The position numbers and the translations under genes were made by a program. DNA of 64,000 bases from Ichthyophis bannanicus. Taxonomy: Eukaryota > Chordata > Amphibia > Gymnophiona > Ichthyophiidae. Location of the stretch: positions 387,693,289-387,757,288 of the forward strand of contig CM066033.1 of the NCBI GenBank assembly GCA_033557465.1. The letters run 5' to 3'. This document shows, one piece after another, positions 10,546 to 22,317 of the stretch; within the stretch, counting starts at the first letter, position 1; every line of letters starts with the position of its first letter. Under the pieces are notes generated by a model. It did no database searches. It saw only the letters and a list, made by a program, of their open reading frames with translations, and was not told where the DNA came from.

Positions 10546-10759
10546 AGCATAGGCAGGGAGCCCAAGAAAGGTGATAGTAGTGCTACCTGTGCAGCAACAG
10601 CATAATGGCCAGGTATGAAAGGCCACTATGGTGATACGGCATATGGGGCTGCATGCAGGACAGGCAGTGGGTGCAGCCGGGATGCAGAAGGAACTAGGCA
10701 GCCGCCTATGTGGCACATAGGAACACAGAAACAAACCAGCAGCAAGACAGCATATGACC

Positions 10760-11245
10760 ATGGCCTGTTTACAGTGGTCTCAATTCAGTCCTGTTAGTAA
10801 GGTGGCTGCACCTGCTGCAGTCTGCAAGTCAGTCTCATCCCCAGGAGGCCCAAGGCCTGTTTACAGAGGTCAGTCATTCATCCTGGTAAGGTTGCTACAC
10901 CAGCTGCAGTGTGCAGGTCAGCCACATCCCTAGGAGGCCCAAGGCCTGTTTACAGTGGTTTTATTACAGTCCTGTTGGTAAGGTGGCTGCACCTGCTGCA
11001 GTGTGCAGGTCAGCCTCATCCCCAAGGTGGCCCAAGGCCTGTTCAGAGGTCAGTCACTCATCCTGGTGGTAAGGGTGCTGCACCAGCTGCAGTGTGCAGG
11101 TTAGCCTCATCCCTAGGAGGCCCAAGGCCTGTTTACAGTGGCTTTATTTCAGTCCTGTTGGTAAGGTTGCTGCACCAGCTGCAGTGTGCATGTCAGCCGT
11201 ATCCCCAGGAGGCCCCAGGCCTGTTTACAGAGGTCAGAGTATTCA
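10760..11245 (+). repeat. Tandem array, about 92 bp period, five units
   Basis: Units carry GTAAGGTxGCTxCACC, GCTGCAGTGTGCAGGTCAGCC and AGGAGGCCCAAGGCCTGTTTACAG. Odd and even units differ (GTGGTTTTATTACAG versus AGAGGTCAGTCATTCATCC), so a dimer of about 185 bp was probably amplified. It lies just inside the B end of E1. The frame open across it (10,909-11,262) is a product of the repeat. Confidence 0.8.
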
Positions 11246-11882
11246 TGCTGGTGACATGGTAATCACAACTGTACAATTGTGCATGTCAGCACTATCCCTT
11301 CGTGGTCCCTGGACAGAAGGGTGCATGTGGCACCACACCCCCTGGCCCCACTCAGGTGCGTCTGCTGCTGTGGCCATGGCAAGATGCTCTGTCACATGAG
11401 GAGTGCGCATGACATTGTGCAGTGTTCCACAGGGACAGGCAGTCCGAACATATGTTGGACACGTGTTACAGGCAGGTCGATTGGTGATGCCAACAAGAGG
11501 ACACAGTGTATATGTGTGGGATGTGCCACATGTGCTTCTACCCCCTGGTTCTCCATGCACGTATAACGGCACCATGCAACACCACTGTCATGTCGCACAT
11601 GACCAGCAGCATAGCAAGGGTGCATAAGGCGTGGCGCTGTACTGTCAGGCACAATTGGCCGTAGGTGCTCTATGGGGTGCCAGGAGGGTGGCACACAGGG
11701 TACCTAGGGGACATGCGCAGTTCCACCCACACATATGCAGGTGTAAGGTGTAACAGCTAGCAGTGCAAAGACAGGAGACAGTAGAGGTAGCATCATGCAT
11801 CATTCAGCCATGTATGTTTTGCTACAGCAGACGGACATGGAGTCCTGTTCCCTAATGGTCCCATACCTTGCTGTACCTACAG

Positions 11883-11976
11883 GTGGAGGACCTTTGTAAG
11901 AAGGCACGCGAGCTGAGGGCTAGACACCCAGCATTTGTACAGCGGGTCCAGGAGGAGCAGCAGGCACAAGGTGCCA
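11883..11976 (+). pseudogene. E1 third gene, copy A: short exon
   Basis: Bounded by a CTACAG acceptor and a GTGAGT donor. Translates to a charged helix starting VEDLCKKARELRARHP and continuing through VQEEQQAQG. The exon at 28,422-28,509 has the same boundaries and starts VEYLC. Function unknown; the composition suggests a coiled coil. Confidence 0.5.
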
Positions 11977-12107
11977 GTGAGTGATGCAGGCTGTGTGTGG
12001 CTCTATGACATGTTTCTGTGGTACAGCATGCTGTGTTGCTAAACGACATATATGCATGAAGTGCAGGATGCATGACCCCGGTACTAATGTATGGTTTCCC
12101 TCCACAG

Positions 12108-12687
12108 CAAACGCTGATACAGGATATGGGCCAGCAGGGCCGTCTGGCCACGTGCAGCCAGCGGTGGGCGAGGACCCTGCTGAAGCAGTAGAGGGGCCAG
12201 ATGGCACAGAGGCGGGGCTGGAGGGTCCGGACAGAAACACGGAGGGTGGCTCCTGTGAGCCCGGGGATAGCGAGGGGGAGGGGGAGGTGGGGCGGGTGAG
12301 GAGAGGGATGGTGAGGTGGGGGAGGTGGCAGGGGTAGGGGGCCCTGGTGGGTGGGAAGGTGTGGCCAGCCCAATAGGCCACAGGCTGCCACAGGCCACTG
12401 GGGGCCCCGGCCACCTGGCCCACGGTACCAGGGATGTCCTCCTGCTGGGCGCCAGCCTAACACACATCCCCCCTGCCATGTGGTCTGCACATGCATCCAC
12501 ACAGACAAGGGGTGACATGTGTCTGTGTGGTTGCATGTGTGTCCTCCACATGGCAGCGGAGATGCATACCACAGGTGCCATCCTGAGGGATAATATCCGC
12601 ACTGTTGCCCAGATGGCTGCGGTCATGGGCGTGATGGCTGACCAGATACGCAGGCTGTGCAATATACTCATTGGCAGGTGCAGCTGA
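12108..12687 (+). pseudogene. E1 third gene, copy A: terminal exon
   Basis: Follows a CTCCACAG acceptor. The start (NADTGYGPAGPSGHVQ) leads to an acidic Gly/Glu-rich stretch. After a frame change near 12,330 comes a C-terminal domain open to 12,684: STQTRGDMCLCGCM, then AAEMHTTGAILRDN and MADQIRRLCNILIG. The last 90 residues align in the same frame with 28,958-29,344 (TQTxGMxCLCGGM; MAxxxxRLC). AATAAA follows at 12,855. I do not recognise the family. Accessory DNA-binding proteins of Harbinger elements often end in such helices, so a role with the transposase is an inference. Confidence 0.5.
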
Positions 12688-12854
12688 TCAGCCACATGCC
12701 CATGGCAGCCCCCAGGGGATGTAAGTGCCAGGATGACACATGTCACCCCTGCCCTGTGCTTTCCTGTGCCCCCATGATTGCCACCACCACTGGGGATAGG
12801 GGCAGCTGGACCACAGCGGGAATAAGGTGTATGTTACGGCAAGTGTTGCCACAC

Positions 12855-12860
12855 AATAAA
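12855..12860 (+). terminator. AATAAA polyadenylation signal, third gene copy A
   Basis: AATAAATATATG lies about 170 bp after the last coding text. The paralogue has AATAAATATG at 29,429, at a comparable distance. Confidence 0.5.
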
Positions 12861-12869
12861 TATATGTAA

Positions 12870-14140
12870 ATAGTTTATTACGGCATCATTCTGGTCATGT
12901 GTCTCATTCTCTGACATGTCGGTGCAGTGCCTGTGACACGTGTGGGTATGTTCCTGTGTGTCTGGGTACATGACAACAGTCCCATACATGTTACCGTTTG
13001 CATGGCAGGGGAGGGGGATATGCATGGGGGCAGACAGATGTCACCTAACCATCACCATACCATACTATTCCAGTGTGGCAGCACAGATAAGGCCAGGTGC
13101 ATGGTGAAATGGACATGCGAGCAGTGCACACCCAGCACTGTCCACAGCATGGGTGCAGTGTAGTACAGACATGCGTGTGATGGCACCATGGCTTACCCCA
13201 GGACACCTTGGTTGTGCACCATGGATAGTAGACAGCATGCAAATGTGACCCTGACCAATGGCAAGGTTATTGTGAAGGACCACCACATGACGCACAGGGT
13301 GAACATGGGGTTCCTGAATGAAACACGGGACACAGAATGAGCCAAGAATAAGCTGAAAAGTGTTTATTTGCACATTGGGCCGGTAACACATTGTGCACCA
13401 CCATGTAACACCCCATCCCTGGCCTCCCTCGCACATGCACTCTCCTCCACCTACCTCTGTTTCCCATCCTTCCCGTCCCTCACTAACGTCCCATGCCCCT
13501 TCCTCAGCTCCTGTGCAACAGGGCAAGCTGCCTGTGGAACATCCATCATACCACCTGTCATGGGAGCCCCACCTTTGTCCCTGCTGTACTGTCCCCTGCT
13601 GGCCCAGACAACACTACTCCTGCACGCCAGCACATCGAAACATGTCGCCGACAGGCCTGGGGCCCCTGCCACCCTGTCAGACACAGTGTATGACCGGCAT
13701 GGTACACATCGGTGCCAAGCCACATCCCACAGTCGCCCCCACCCACGCTGACTCCCCCATGTGCCATGCGGTATGCACACTGATCCACATACGCCTGCCA
13801 TGCTGATGGTCACCCTATCTCTGTTGGTCTACCCTGGACGTGACCTGTTCCCTGCCCAATGCACCTGCACCTGTTGCTCTTCACTACCATAGGGTCACCA
13901 TGGCCCTATACACCTCACTTCCCTGTGGCAGCCGTGAGGTGGATGCTCAGTGATGTTACACTGTCTGCCCATCCACGCTCCCCCATCCCAGCCTGGTCTC
14001 ACCCATATGTTGCGCAACATGTTGTGAGGGATTGGGTGGGGACATGAGGCCCTATGCGTGCCGGGACATGGCCCCCACACCCTAGGGATGAAACACCTGC
14101 ATGTGCTGTGGCCTCTCCATGGAACACATTTCTGCATCTT
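12870..14140. other. E1 interior without a recognisable gene
   Basis: Rich in CAC/GTG and CATG text, with many overlapping short open frames on both strands but no motif. The 3' exons of the minus-strand Myb/SANT-like gene should lie here; I could not identify them. Confidence 0.4.
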
Positions 14141-14142
14141 AC

Positions 14143-14655
14143 CTGCACATGGGTGGGCCATGTCCAGCATTGGCAGGAGTCCATGTATGTACATGGGCCC
14201 CAGATGGTCAGCAAGCTGCATCTCCAGGGGCGTGAGGGCATTTGGAGCGGGTCCACCACCACCAATACCTGTGGCATGGCGGCTCTGCACAGACAGGTGG
14301 GCATGGACCCCCCTCTTGATATCATTGTACCTCTTCTTGATAGCCTCAGTGTCACAGGGTGACCCAGCTGCCTGCGCCACTGCCGTCTGCACTGCCCCCA
14401 TGCAGCAGCATGCGCACTGCTGGTTGTGGTGCTGCTGTACCAGCCGAAGAGGACACTGTAGTGCTTGAGGACTGCACCAGGAGCAGGTCATTCTCCTCCT
14501 GTGTAAATCTCTGAGCCCTCCTCCTTGGCCACAGGTTGCCTCTTACGTTTGGACTTCTGGTGCTGCGCATTGCCAGATGTGCCCAGTTCTTCCTCATTGG
14601 GCAACAGTGGAGTGGTGCCAGCAGTCTCGGGTAGTTGTGAGCTCATCTTGGGGTC
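14143..14655 (-). pseudogene. Myb/SANT-like (Harbinger accessory, NAIF1-like) gene, main exon
   Basis: PIF/Harbinger elements encode, besides the transposase, a Myb/SANT (trihelix-like) protein that helps bring the transposase to DNA and the nucleus. The exon follows a TTGCAG acceptor (minus strand), with ATG at 14,646. An N-terminal acidic/basic stretch (KSKRKRQP) leads into RFTQEENDLLL, the first Myb helix, then IKKRYNDIKRGV, the second/third helix text. Next is a linker ending GIGGGGPAPNALTPLEMQLADHL. It closes at a GTAAGA donor (14,141). At least two frame changes (near 14,510 and 14,440) break it. It is transcribed away from the transposase gene. Confidence 0.7.
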
Positions 14656-15229
14656 TGCAATACAGGTCAACATATGTGTTGTGTCTGCAAAACGCGCGTT
14701 GTACGAACACGCTTTCCATTTTAAGGGGTTACAGGATTTACGGGTGTGCGTACGCGCGCAGTACATGGACACATATCACGTACTGCGCTTGCCGTATTGC
14801 ATCACGTGTTACCACGTGCGTCATGTCAGTCTCTGTGCGCAACATTGATGAACGTGCATAACGGTCTGCCCTCTACCTCTGATGTATAGCATTCCCAGCA
14901 CATGTGATGATTATTCTCATGGAATGTGACTCCCCTGCCATATTGTGTCTGCTTTATTTCAACCATTACTTCACGCGTATGTGGGTCTGGTGATGGTGTC
15001 CCATCCCCGCGTTCCTGTTCCTGTCCAATTGTGTGCTGTGCGTTCATTGTGTGTGACGCACATATGTACGTGCGCTTGTACATGCATTCATCATTTATGC
15101 TTCCATGGGTATGACGTGATTTGCCAGGATCCTGCTGGTGTATACTACTGCAGACACAGGTGTGTTATGTTTCATCTGATTAGTTGCCACACCCCATGCT
15201 GTATATAGCATCTGACCAGCCTCTAACTG
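14656..15229. promoter_or_regulatory. Shared upstream region of the divergent Harbinger genes
   Basis: About 0.6 kb separates the minus-strand Myb/SANT-like exon from the plus-strand transposase start. It is unusually rich in intact CpG and ACGTG text for this window (for example 14,690-14,830). A minus-strand leader exon must lie here, because the Myb/SANT exon begins at a splice acceptor. Promoter function is inferred from layout only. Confidence 0.4.
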
Positions 15230-17335
15230 ATGTCATCATGGCTCACCTGTGGGATGCTGGATGTGCGTTTTTGGCGTTGGAGATGGGAGACGAGATGCGG
15301 TTGCATGGTGAGGGAGATGGTGGCCCTGGGCAAGGGTGCAGTCCTGTTGCAACTCAGACCTGCAGCTGTGGAGGCACCGCAGGCCGCCGTCATACCAGCA
15401 CGGTGCTGTAGGTGTGCTGAGGCATGACCTCACCTGGCCTGCCTCTACAGGCCCAGGCCCATGCTCCAGGACATGCGTGAGGACCAGGTCATCTCCCTCT
15501 ACCATCTGCGCACAGGAGCTATCGTGGAGCTCTATGAGGATCTCAGACGAGCCCCAGACTGCCCGGTCACATGCCATACCGGGATTGGCCAAGTTCCTGG
15601 CTGTCCTACATTTCTTTGCCTCTGGCTGTTTCCAATCCTCGGTGGCCACAGTGGGTGGGATGAGCAGGCCCACCTTCTCAAGCTGTCTCCACCAGGTACT
15701 GTAGGCCATGGTCAGTTGGGTTTGGAATTACATAGCGATTCCTAGCGATAGGCAACAGTGGGAGGCCCTGGCCCAGGCATTCCAACGTTTTGGGGGGATA
15801 CCGCCCGTAATGGGAGCAATTGATTGCACACATGTAGCCCTGGTCCCACCCCACGACAGGGAGGTGGCATTCTGCAACCGCAAACACTGCCATTCCCTGA
15901 ATGTGCAGGTTGTTTGTGATGCAAATATGTGTATTCTGAATATGGTTCCTCGGTACCCAGGGTCTGTCCATGACTCCTATATCCTGCATCACTCGTCACT
16001 GTTCAACCAGTTTCAGGATGGACAATATCAGGACTGTGTCCTGCTGGTTTTGTATTTCTCAGCTCCCATATGCACATGGTGTTCCTGTGTGCTAGAGGTC
16101 TTATCATCTGTCAAAGGTGGTACATGGGCACGTGTGGTTTCATTTTTGGCGCAAATGACTGCATATCCCCTGTGACACACATGACATGCGTCACAACAGG
16201 TCTGACCTACGTCCATCCAACATTCTGGGAAAGGTCCATCAGGCCGTGCCATATCACTGCACAGCCAGTGTATCATTGACCATGTCGTATTGGTGATTGT
16301 TGGCTCTGCGTGCCTTTCCTTGCATAGTGGTTGTGGAATGCACTGTCATACCATGTCACTGTCACCAGGGACATGTGCATGTTCCGTTATGTGTTTGTGC
16401 ACTTAACTATGACTACCAGCTATGCGGCCTTGCTTACCTGGGATTCTCAATACACATGTATGTAACACTTGTGTTTGTGACTGTTGCTTTGTTGCACAGC
16501 TCGTTTTTGACTGGGTTGATGGAGGCACATACGTTGTGTACCTTATGTGATAGCCTGCAACACCAATTGGCTGACAGATACAGCTCACGGACAGACACCA
16601 AACACATATGCAGATGTGCATGTGTCTGCATTTTCCTAGCTCCCTAGGCGGCGCACTATTGCATCTGTGTGGGTGACACCCTGGGTGAGGCGGGGGGGGT
16701 GTTTGCTCCCTGATTATTCTTCCTGCTGTCTTGTGTGCTGGCTGGTCATTCACCTTGGACGGTCTGGTTCGTATCACATTGTTTACTTTGTGTTGTCGTG
16801 TTGCATCACATATGTCTACTGTCCTTGTTGTCACCGTTGGGTACAGGTGGTTGATCATGTTTTTGGTCTGTGTACAGTGGATGTATGTTCCCCTTATCGC
16901 CCATCCCCGTTGGTCCGTGTCTCACCAATCCTGGTGCTAGTGCATTGCTGTTGAGTGCCATCACGTGTATTCAAATGTTTGTGTCCTAGTTTTTCTGTTG
17001 TCCGGATGCACATAGGTGCTTGGGTGCATTTGTGTGCCCTGCCTTTCCTGATTGACCTTTCAACTTTTCTTTCCGCAGGTGATGCGAGATATGGGTGTTG
17101 TGCCTGGTTGTTTACCCCTGTGCGTCTTCCACAGACACGTGCAGAGATGGGGTACAATGAGGCCCATGCCTCCAGCCGCTCAGTCATTGAGTGCACCTTT
17201 GGCGTTTTAAAGAGTCGCTTCAGGTGTCAGGATAAGACCGGCGAGGCCTTACAATACCGAACTGTGACTGTGGCACGTATTATTCTGGCCTGTTGCATCC
17301 TGCACAACATTGCTCTAAGGCACAGTCGAAATTAA
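15230..17335 (+). pseudogene. PIF/Harbinger DDE transposase of E1, interrupted by introns and frameshifts
   Basis: The transposase cuts at the element ends and inserts at 3-bp targets. Three exons are visible. Exon 1 (about 15,230-15,410; start uncertain) may join, by a very short intron, to exon 2 after CTCTACAG at 15,451. Exon 2 reads MREDQVISLYHLRTGAIVEL, shifts frame near 15,555 to LAVLHFFASGCFQSS, meets a TAG at 15,704, then reads GAIDCTHVALVPP (first Asp), RKHCHSLNVQVVCDA and YPGSVHDSYIL (second Asp), ending near 16,046. Exon 3 (17,079 to the stop) reads GDARYG...EAHASSRSVIECTFGVLKSRF (catalytic Glu). The DDE triad is complete; the frame breaks make this copy inactive unless some are assembly errors. 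Confidence 0.85.
16047..17078 (+). other. Intron of the E1 transposase gene
   Basis: Lies between the LL(G) end of exon 2 and the GDARYG start of exon 3, with a TTTCCGCAG acceptor. The donor is weak in the present text (CTGCTGGTTTTG). The older Harbinger relic has GTAAGC at the same point of the protein, CLLG | GTAAGC near 8,264. Confidence 0.6.
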
Positions 17336-20300
17336 TGAGGATCTTGAGGAGGATCCTATGTGCCCTCCTGCACATGCCCGTGCTGACACACATGAGGGGA
17401 CGGCGATCAGGCAACATCTAATAGAGGATCTGTTCACATGTACGTATTGCATATGTGTGGATAAGCCCATGATTATATATGTATATGCTGCCATGTGTGA
17501 TGCAATGCTCTGTCATGACATATGTATGTTTGCCTTGTGTATTGGACTCTGTAGGATGAACCGCTGGGCCTGTCTGGTGCTGTAGTGTGATGGAAACTGT
17601 GTGTAGGTCAGTCACACCTCTGGGGACTGGGGTGTGTGGACATACTGGTGAGTGTACGGTGGTGCCGTTACAGTATTGCTCATGTCTGTTGTTTTCTGTG
17701 CACTGCACATATGTTGTACACCTCTTTGTGCTGCGCCCCCATACCCTACCTGTTTGTGGCGCATCACATTTGGTGATTTGTTAGTGATAGGTTCTGTATT
17801 TGGGACACATGTGACTGAGCTGTGGGTGTCTACCTGGCCAGGGTGTGGTGGTGGTGGACGGCACCTACACCCTTCCCTGACATTGTGACATTATACAACA
17901 TCAGTGTAACTCAGCATGCACTGTCCTGAATGTCTACACTGGGCTCATGTTGTGCACATACAGCCCGTATGCTACTTGAGGCATGCTCACTGTGTGTGTC
18001 TGTATGTGTTACTGAGGTATTTATGTAACGGTACATTCTGTTGTCCTTTTGCATTATCTGGTCCTGCGATGTGTCTGGACACCCGTGTGGTGGTGACCAG
18101 TGTTCTATCTTTAACCCTCTGCTGTTTCACTTGTGTAGGTTGTGCGCATGGTTTTCCACATGTGTCTGGCGCTGTTGACTGACCTGTTTCTTGTTTGCTG
18201 ACAGAGCACTATGCATCTACGTTTCAGTTTCACACATGGCGCCATACCTTGGACAGATGTCAATGATGGATGAACATGCAGACATGGAGATTCAACGGAT
18301 TGCTTCTGACATCCTCTGCCTTTGCCTGTGACCTCTTGTGCCCTTTGCCTGCCCCTGATAGTCCCTATCAGGCACCTGCTGCACACAGACAGTAGGTTGC
18401 ACCTTTGATAATTTATGAGGGACATCAGCCTTTACATGTTCGTGTTGTAGTGTTTGTTTCATGGTGGTTTTATATGGGATCTCTGTGCACTAACACTACT
18501 GAACATGCTGTGGACTTCTGGGATGCCTTTGTGCAATGTGCAAAGACATGCCCATGTTGAGTTGGCAGCCTGGTTTGCAGTGCCATCTCATGATGTTGTC
18601 AACATGTACTGTGCACAGTGTAGTGATCGGGCCATATTTGCATGTCTGAGGTTTCCATACCTACGTATTGTGGTTTCACTCTCTGCAATGTGACCTGTTG
18701 TGTGCAGCATACCATGACCTTTTTTATCCTCTGTTCACCACAGGCCACAGCCAAAACACAGAGCACATCGCCTATAGTGGATCCTCAGTCGCCATCAGCA
18801 ACCTGTTGGAACACAGCGCAACTCCATTCAATGTTTGCTGGGAGATAGTGCCATTGGTTGATGGACCTCTTCGGGTTTACTCACACCTCTGCAGGACATT
18901 CCTGTTGTACTGATACATTGGCAGGACATGGTTGACCTACACACGGTTGCTGGTTTGCTTTGGCTGGGTGTCCTGATCAATGCAGGAGATGCACAGCACC
19001 TTAGCTTTACTGTGGCACATTGATATGTCACGCGTGACTTTGCACGGACATGGATTCTGGGGCTGCTGTAATAGGTCATGTGGTGTTGCAGGTGGAATTT
19101 GGACTGTGGACACTGTGTACCGGTCCATACATGTGCAGCAGAAGCTCACATACTCTCTGTGTGCTGTACATCTTTGTGATGCTGTATTGATGTGTGTGCC
19201 CCATGTGTGCAGCAAGCCTCACACTGTCTTCACATCTGTTGTGTTCAACAGGTGCATGCAGCCATGCATGTGGCACAGGGGGTACATGGTGTGGGTCATG
19301 ATTATTTGACTGCTTACCTTACACTTGGCCATGACATGCAGTTTGCGACCAGATCACTCTGATGTGTGCCAACTTGTGTGATTGCTATTTGACACTCGCA
19401 GGGGGTGCTACAGTGCATCCTGCCCAGCCCTGTGGCATGTTTCAACGTACACAGTGCATGTGCATCTACCTTGTTCCATCGTTACACTGGGGCATGTGTC
19501 GGTGTGGGTTGGTGTACCACTGTGGACCTTTCTTTGTACTGGGTGGGTCACATTTCAGACCGTATTTGTGTATTCCATGTTAATTGTCATATCTATGATG
19601 CTCCTCTTTCCACAGCACCCATTGCCACAGGCCTTCTGCATTGTGCTAACTTGGTATGACTGTGGGATTGTGCTGTGTTTCTTCTTTGTCGACATGTGCC
19701 TTTCATACCTGTTACCATGTCATCATTTTGGAATGTGTTGCTGTGTTGATCCCATTTGCTGATTATAGGTGTTTATTTACGAGTGTATCCGACATCTGCT
19801 CTTTCTGAGCATCTCACATACTGTTGTCTGGACATCTACATTGCTGTATGACCCACTGATACACACACATATGGTATGGTCGACACAACTGAGGGGTACT
19901 GCTGGCCCATTGGGTCATGACATCATTGCCATGTATGTTCATTTGCCTGTGCACTGTGGATCTACATCATTGCATGGCATGAAGACATTACACCTCAGTA
20001 TCCCCCCTCCCTACCTTATTGCCTTGTGGTTGTGTATGCAGCTTTGTGTACCTGCCTGGCCCGTACCCCCTGTCAGTTGTGTGTACTGTTGCTCTGGCCG
20101 TGATGATGCAGACAAAGTACGTCAATGCCATATGGATCACTCACAGCACTACAATCACAGTCCACCTTTGATATCATTGCCCTGTGTGTATGTTATGTCA
20201 GACACAGGATGTGTGTGGTGTCTATGACATTGTGCTGATGCATCCCTGTACACAGATGGTTTAACTTACATCCGCAAGGGGGTTCAATTTTAAACCATGT

Positions 20301-20555
20301 ACATTTGCTGCTCCCATTTGCCTGGATATTTGTACGTCAGCTCTTTTTGACCACTGTGTCTTCCTATGGGTGGGCATCTCTATAACCTGGCAACATGCAT
20401 GCTCATGCCGGTGACTCTCCAACACCACCTGGGATGTGTATTGTGCCTTTAGCTGGCATTGGTGTTCATGCTGACGGTGGTGGCGGGGCGGATTGGAGAT
20501 GTGGCTGCCTCCTTGTCTACACATGTTCGAATGCATAGGTATTCATGGCATGCTG
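17336..20555 (+). other. E1 interior, TG-rich, no gene
   Basis: Strongly T/G-rich on the plus strand (TGTG, TGTTGT and CATGTG texts throughout). The open frames here are short and without motif. No repeat shared with E2-E5 was found in it. Confidence 0.5.
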
Positions 20556-20630
20556 TGGTATGTTGGTGTAATGGTTCACACACTGGCCTGGGAACAAGGG
20601 GACCTGGGTTTGATTCCCACTGTGGTGTTT
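20556..20630 (+). repeat. tRNA-like unit in E1
   Basis: TGTTGGTGTAATGGTTCAC resembles box A (TGGTGTAATGG), and GGTTTGATTCC (20,609-20,619) resembles box B (GGTTCRANTCC), about 40 bp apart. There is no acceptor-stem pairing, so it is not a functional tRNA gene. Confidence 0.55.
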
Positions 20631-20761
20631 GTCACATCTCATAACCTGCATTGCTGTGACAGGATCCAGTTGATCATTGCTGCCCTTAGTGTACATGACC
20701 AGGTTTACGATGCCCTGTACATTGCTTTGGTTGATATTATGGGACAGCTGCTACATATGTA

Positions 20762-20975
20762 CAGAGTGGCCCAGAAAGAGGTGTCATGTTCTATTAGATT
20801 GGAAGCTTACATGGTCTAATTATTAAGCTTTTCCAGCTACATGATATCTTTGTTTCCATATGTTCCGCTCGCCATGTTGGCATGAGCGGCCTTGAAAATG
20901 AATATCGTTAATTAGGTTGTTGTTTTTGATTACCTCTATGCTTCACGGTGATTCCATTTTTATTGGGCCACCCTG
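20762..20975. mobile_element. Tc1/mariner-type MITE, 214 bp
   Basis: Starts CAGAGTGGCCCAGAAAGAGG and ends TTTTATTGGGCCACCCTG, imperfect inverted repeats, with TA on both sides. The termini match the MITE at 41,331-41,542. It has no coding capacity. Confidence 0.75.
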
Positions 20976-21479
20976 TATGTGTGTACACCTGCTGACATCG
21001 TTCTTGATCTGCATGTGCAGTTTTGTGTATCCTGTGTTACCGGGTATGTATGTTTGTGGTGGACAGTTCATGGCTGATGTGTTTTGCGTTCCCATCCTTC
21101 ACCACCTACATTACACATGTTTGCATCTGTGACAACGGGATTTGCTGCATCCAGCGGCATGGGGTGCTCCAGGTTACCAAGCACACATCTACTTTGTTGG
21201 AGCATATGTTCACTGTGCTTGCTATGGTTGTTTTGTACAGCGGTTACTGACTTGCATTGTCCCACCATAGGTTGTGTGTTTGATTTGCACACGTTCCTTT
21301 TCATGACTTTGCTTTTCCTTTCTTATGTTCTGCTTAGCTCACCATACATGGCTCCAGCACCGTCACCTATCCGCACACACGTCTTCTCTTCACTGTGCAT
21401 TGTCCCCTCTGTGCAGCCTATCCGATGCATGGTGGACATTACATATTGTCCCCTTCCTCAGGCTTTCTGTGTGGCAAGT

Positions 21480-21710
21480 TGGCTCAGAGGTTTGGTCTTG
21501 TGGTTGTCACGAGGTCAGCCCTCCGCCTAGGGCTAAGAGGGCTGGCCTGCCATGATGTCCTTTAATCAGAAAGTGAGACCACACCTTTCTGCTTTTGCAA
21601 TGCCTCTTGGGAGTTGTAGTCCCTTTATAGACCGCTGATAAAGGAATAGTTATGAGTTGAGTGTTTAAGGCAAAATGACAAGAAATTTATTCCCCTCACA
21701 TTAGGACTTA
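21480..21710 (-). mobile_element. LTR-like repeat on minus strand, 3' part
   Basis: Read on the minus strand this ends with TTTTGCCTTAAACACTCAACTCATAACTA and a CTCGTGACAACCACA-type terminus. That resembles the last 250 bp of the TG...CA repeats (TTTTGCCTTACACTCGACCAACTACAA). It is separated from its 5' part (26,571-27,785) by the insertion of E2. The exact outer end and any target duplication were not resolved. Confidence 0.5.
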
Positions 21711-21919
21711 GGGGTATGTTTACTAAAACACCGTTAGGTGCGCGCCGCGCTATTGTGCGGGATGCCATAAAAGGAGTGGGCATGTCAGTCTGAAAAAAGC
21801 AAACCGGGATTATTCATGCGCTAATGTGCGCGGCGCACTAATGTGTGCCGCGCACATTAGCGCATGAGAAACGCACGCGGGAAGCATAAGTGGCGCTGAT
21901 GTGCAAGCACAGGAACAGA

Positions 21920-21990
21920 GCCACAGTACAATGGTTAAGACACTGACCGATAGTGCAGGGAGCATGGGTTCAATCCCCCACTGTGCCCAA
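21920..21990 (+). repeat. tRNA-like unit in E2 (first from A end)
   Basis: CAGTACAATGGTTAAGACAC (box A-like) and GGTTCAATCC (box B) are followed by TGCCCAATGAATAAGGCTGGCTGAGGCA and a T-rich stretch. The same tail follows the unit at 22,318. Confidence 0.6.
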
Positions 21991-22064
21991 TGAATAAGGC
22001 TGGCTGAGGCACTACCTGTTATGTGTAATATTGCAGTCTGAGGCATATTAATTTTATTTTAATT

Positions 22065-22262
22065 ACTGCTACTAGCAAACGCACTCTGAAAGCACTGTCA
22101 CATAAGGCACCCCATAAGCTACCCCAGAGGGCACATTTTAAAGTGCACTGTCTGCCACGGCACCCTACAATGTTGCATAAAGGGTGGCATATAGGGCGCC
22201 ATATAGGGTGCCCTATGAGGCACAGCAAGGTCATAGCACTGTTTTTGATGGCAGCACTGTGC
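22065..22262. repeat. Palindromic ladder 1 of E2
   Basis: Outer inverted arms (TACTAGCAAACGCACTC... / ...GTTTTTGATGGCAGCA) enclose short palindromic steps such as GGCATATAGGGCGCCATATAGGGTGCCC. The steps are about 11 bp and share CCTATAGGG(C/T)GCC. Confidence 0.65.
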
Positions 22263-22317
22263 ATTTAAACGCATGGAAAGCATAAGTAGGTGCGCTGAAA
22301 TGCAAGGAAAAACAGTA

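Noticed and set aside
10760..11245. Regular repeats considered as a CRISPR-like array
   Set aside because: Units of 92 bp are repeated throughout, without unique spacers, and the context is a eukaryotic transposon.
11852..12746. Long minus-strand frames (about 220 codons) over the third gene copy A
   Set aside because: They are Pro/His-rich shadows of GC-rich sequence; the plus strand has splice sites, a paralogue in frame and a polyadenylation signal.
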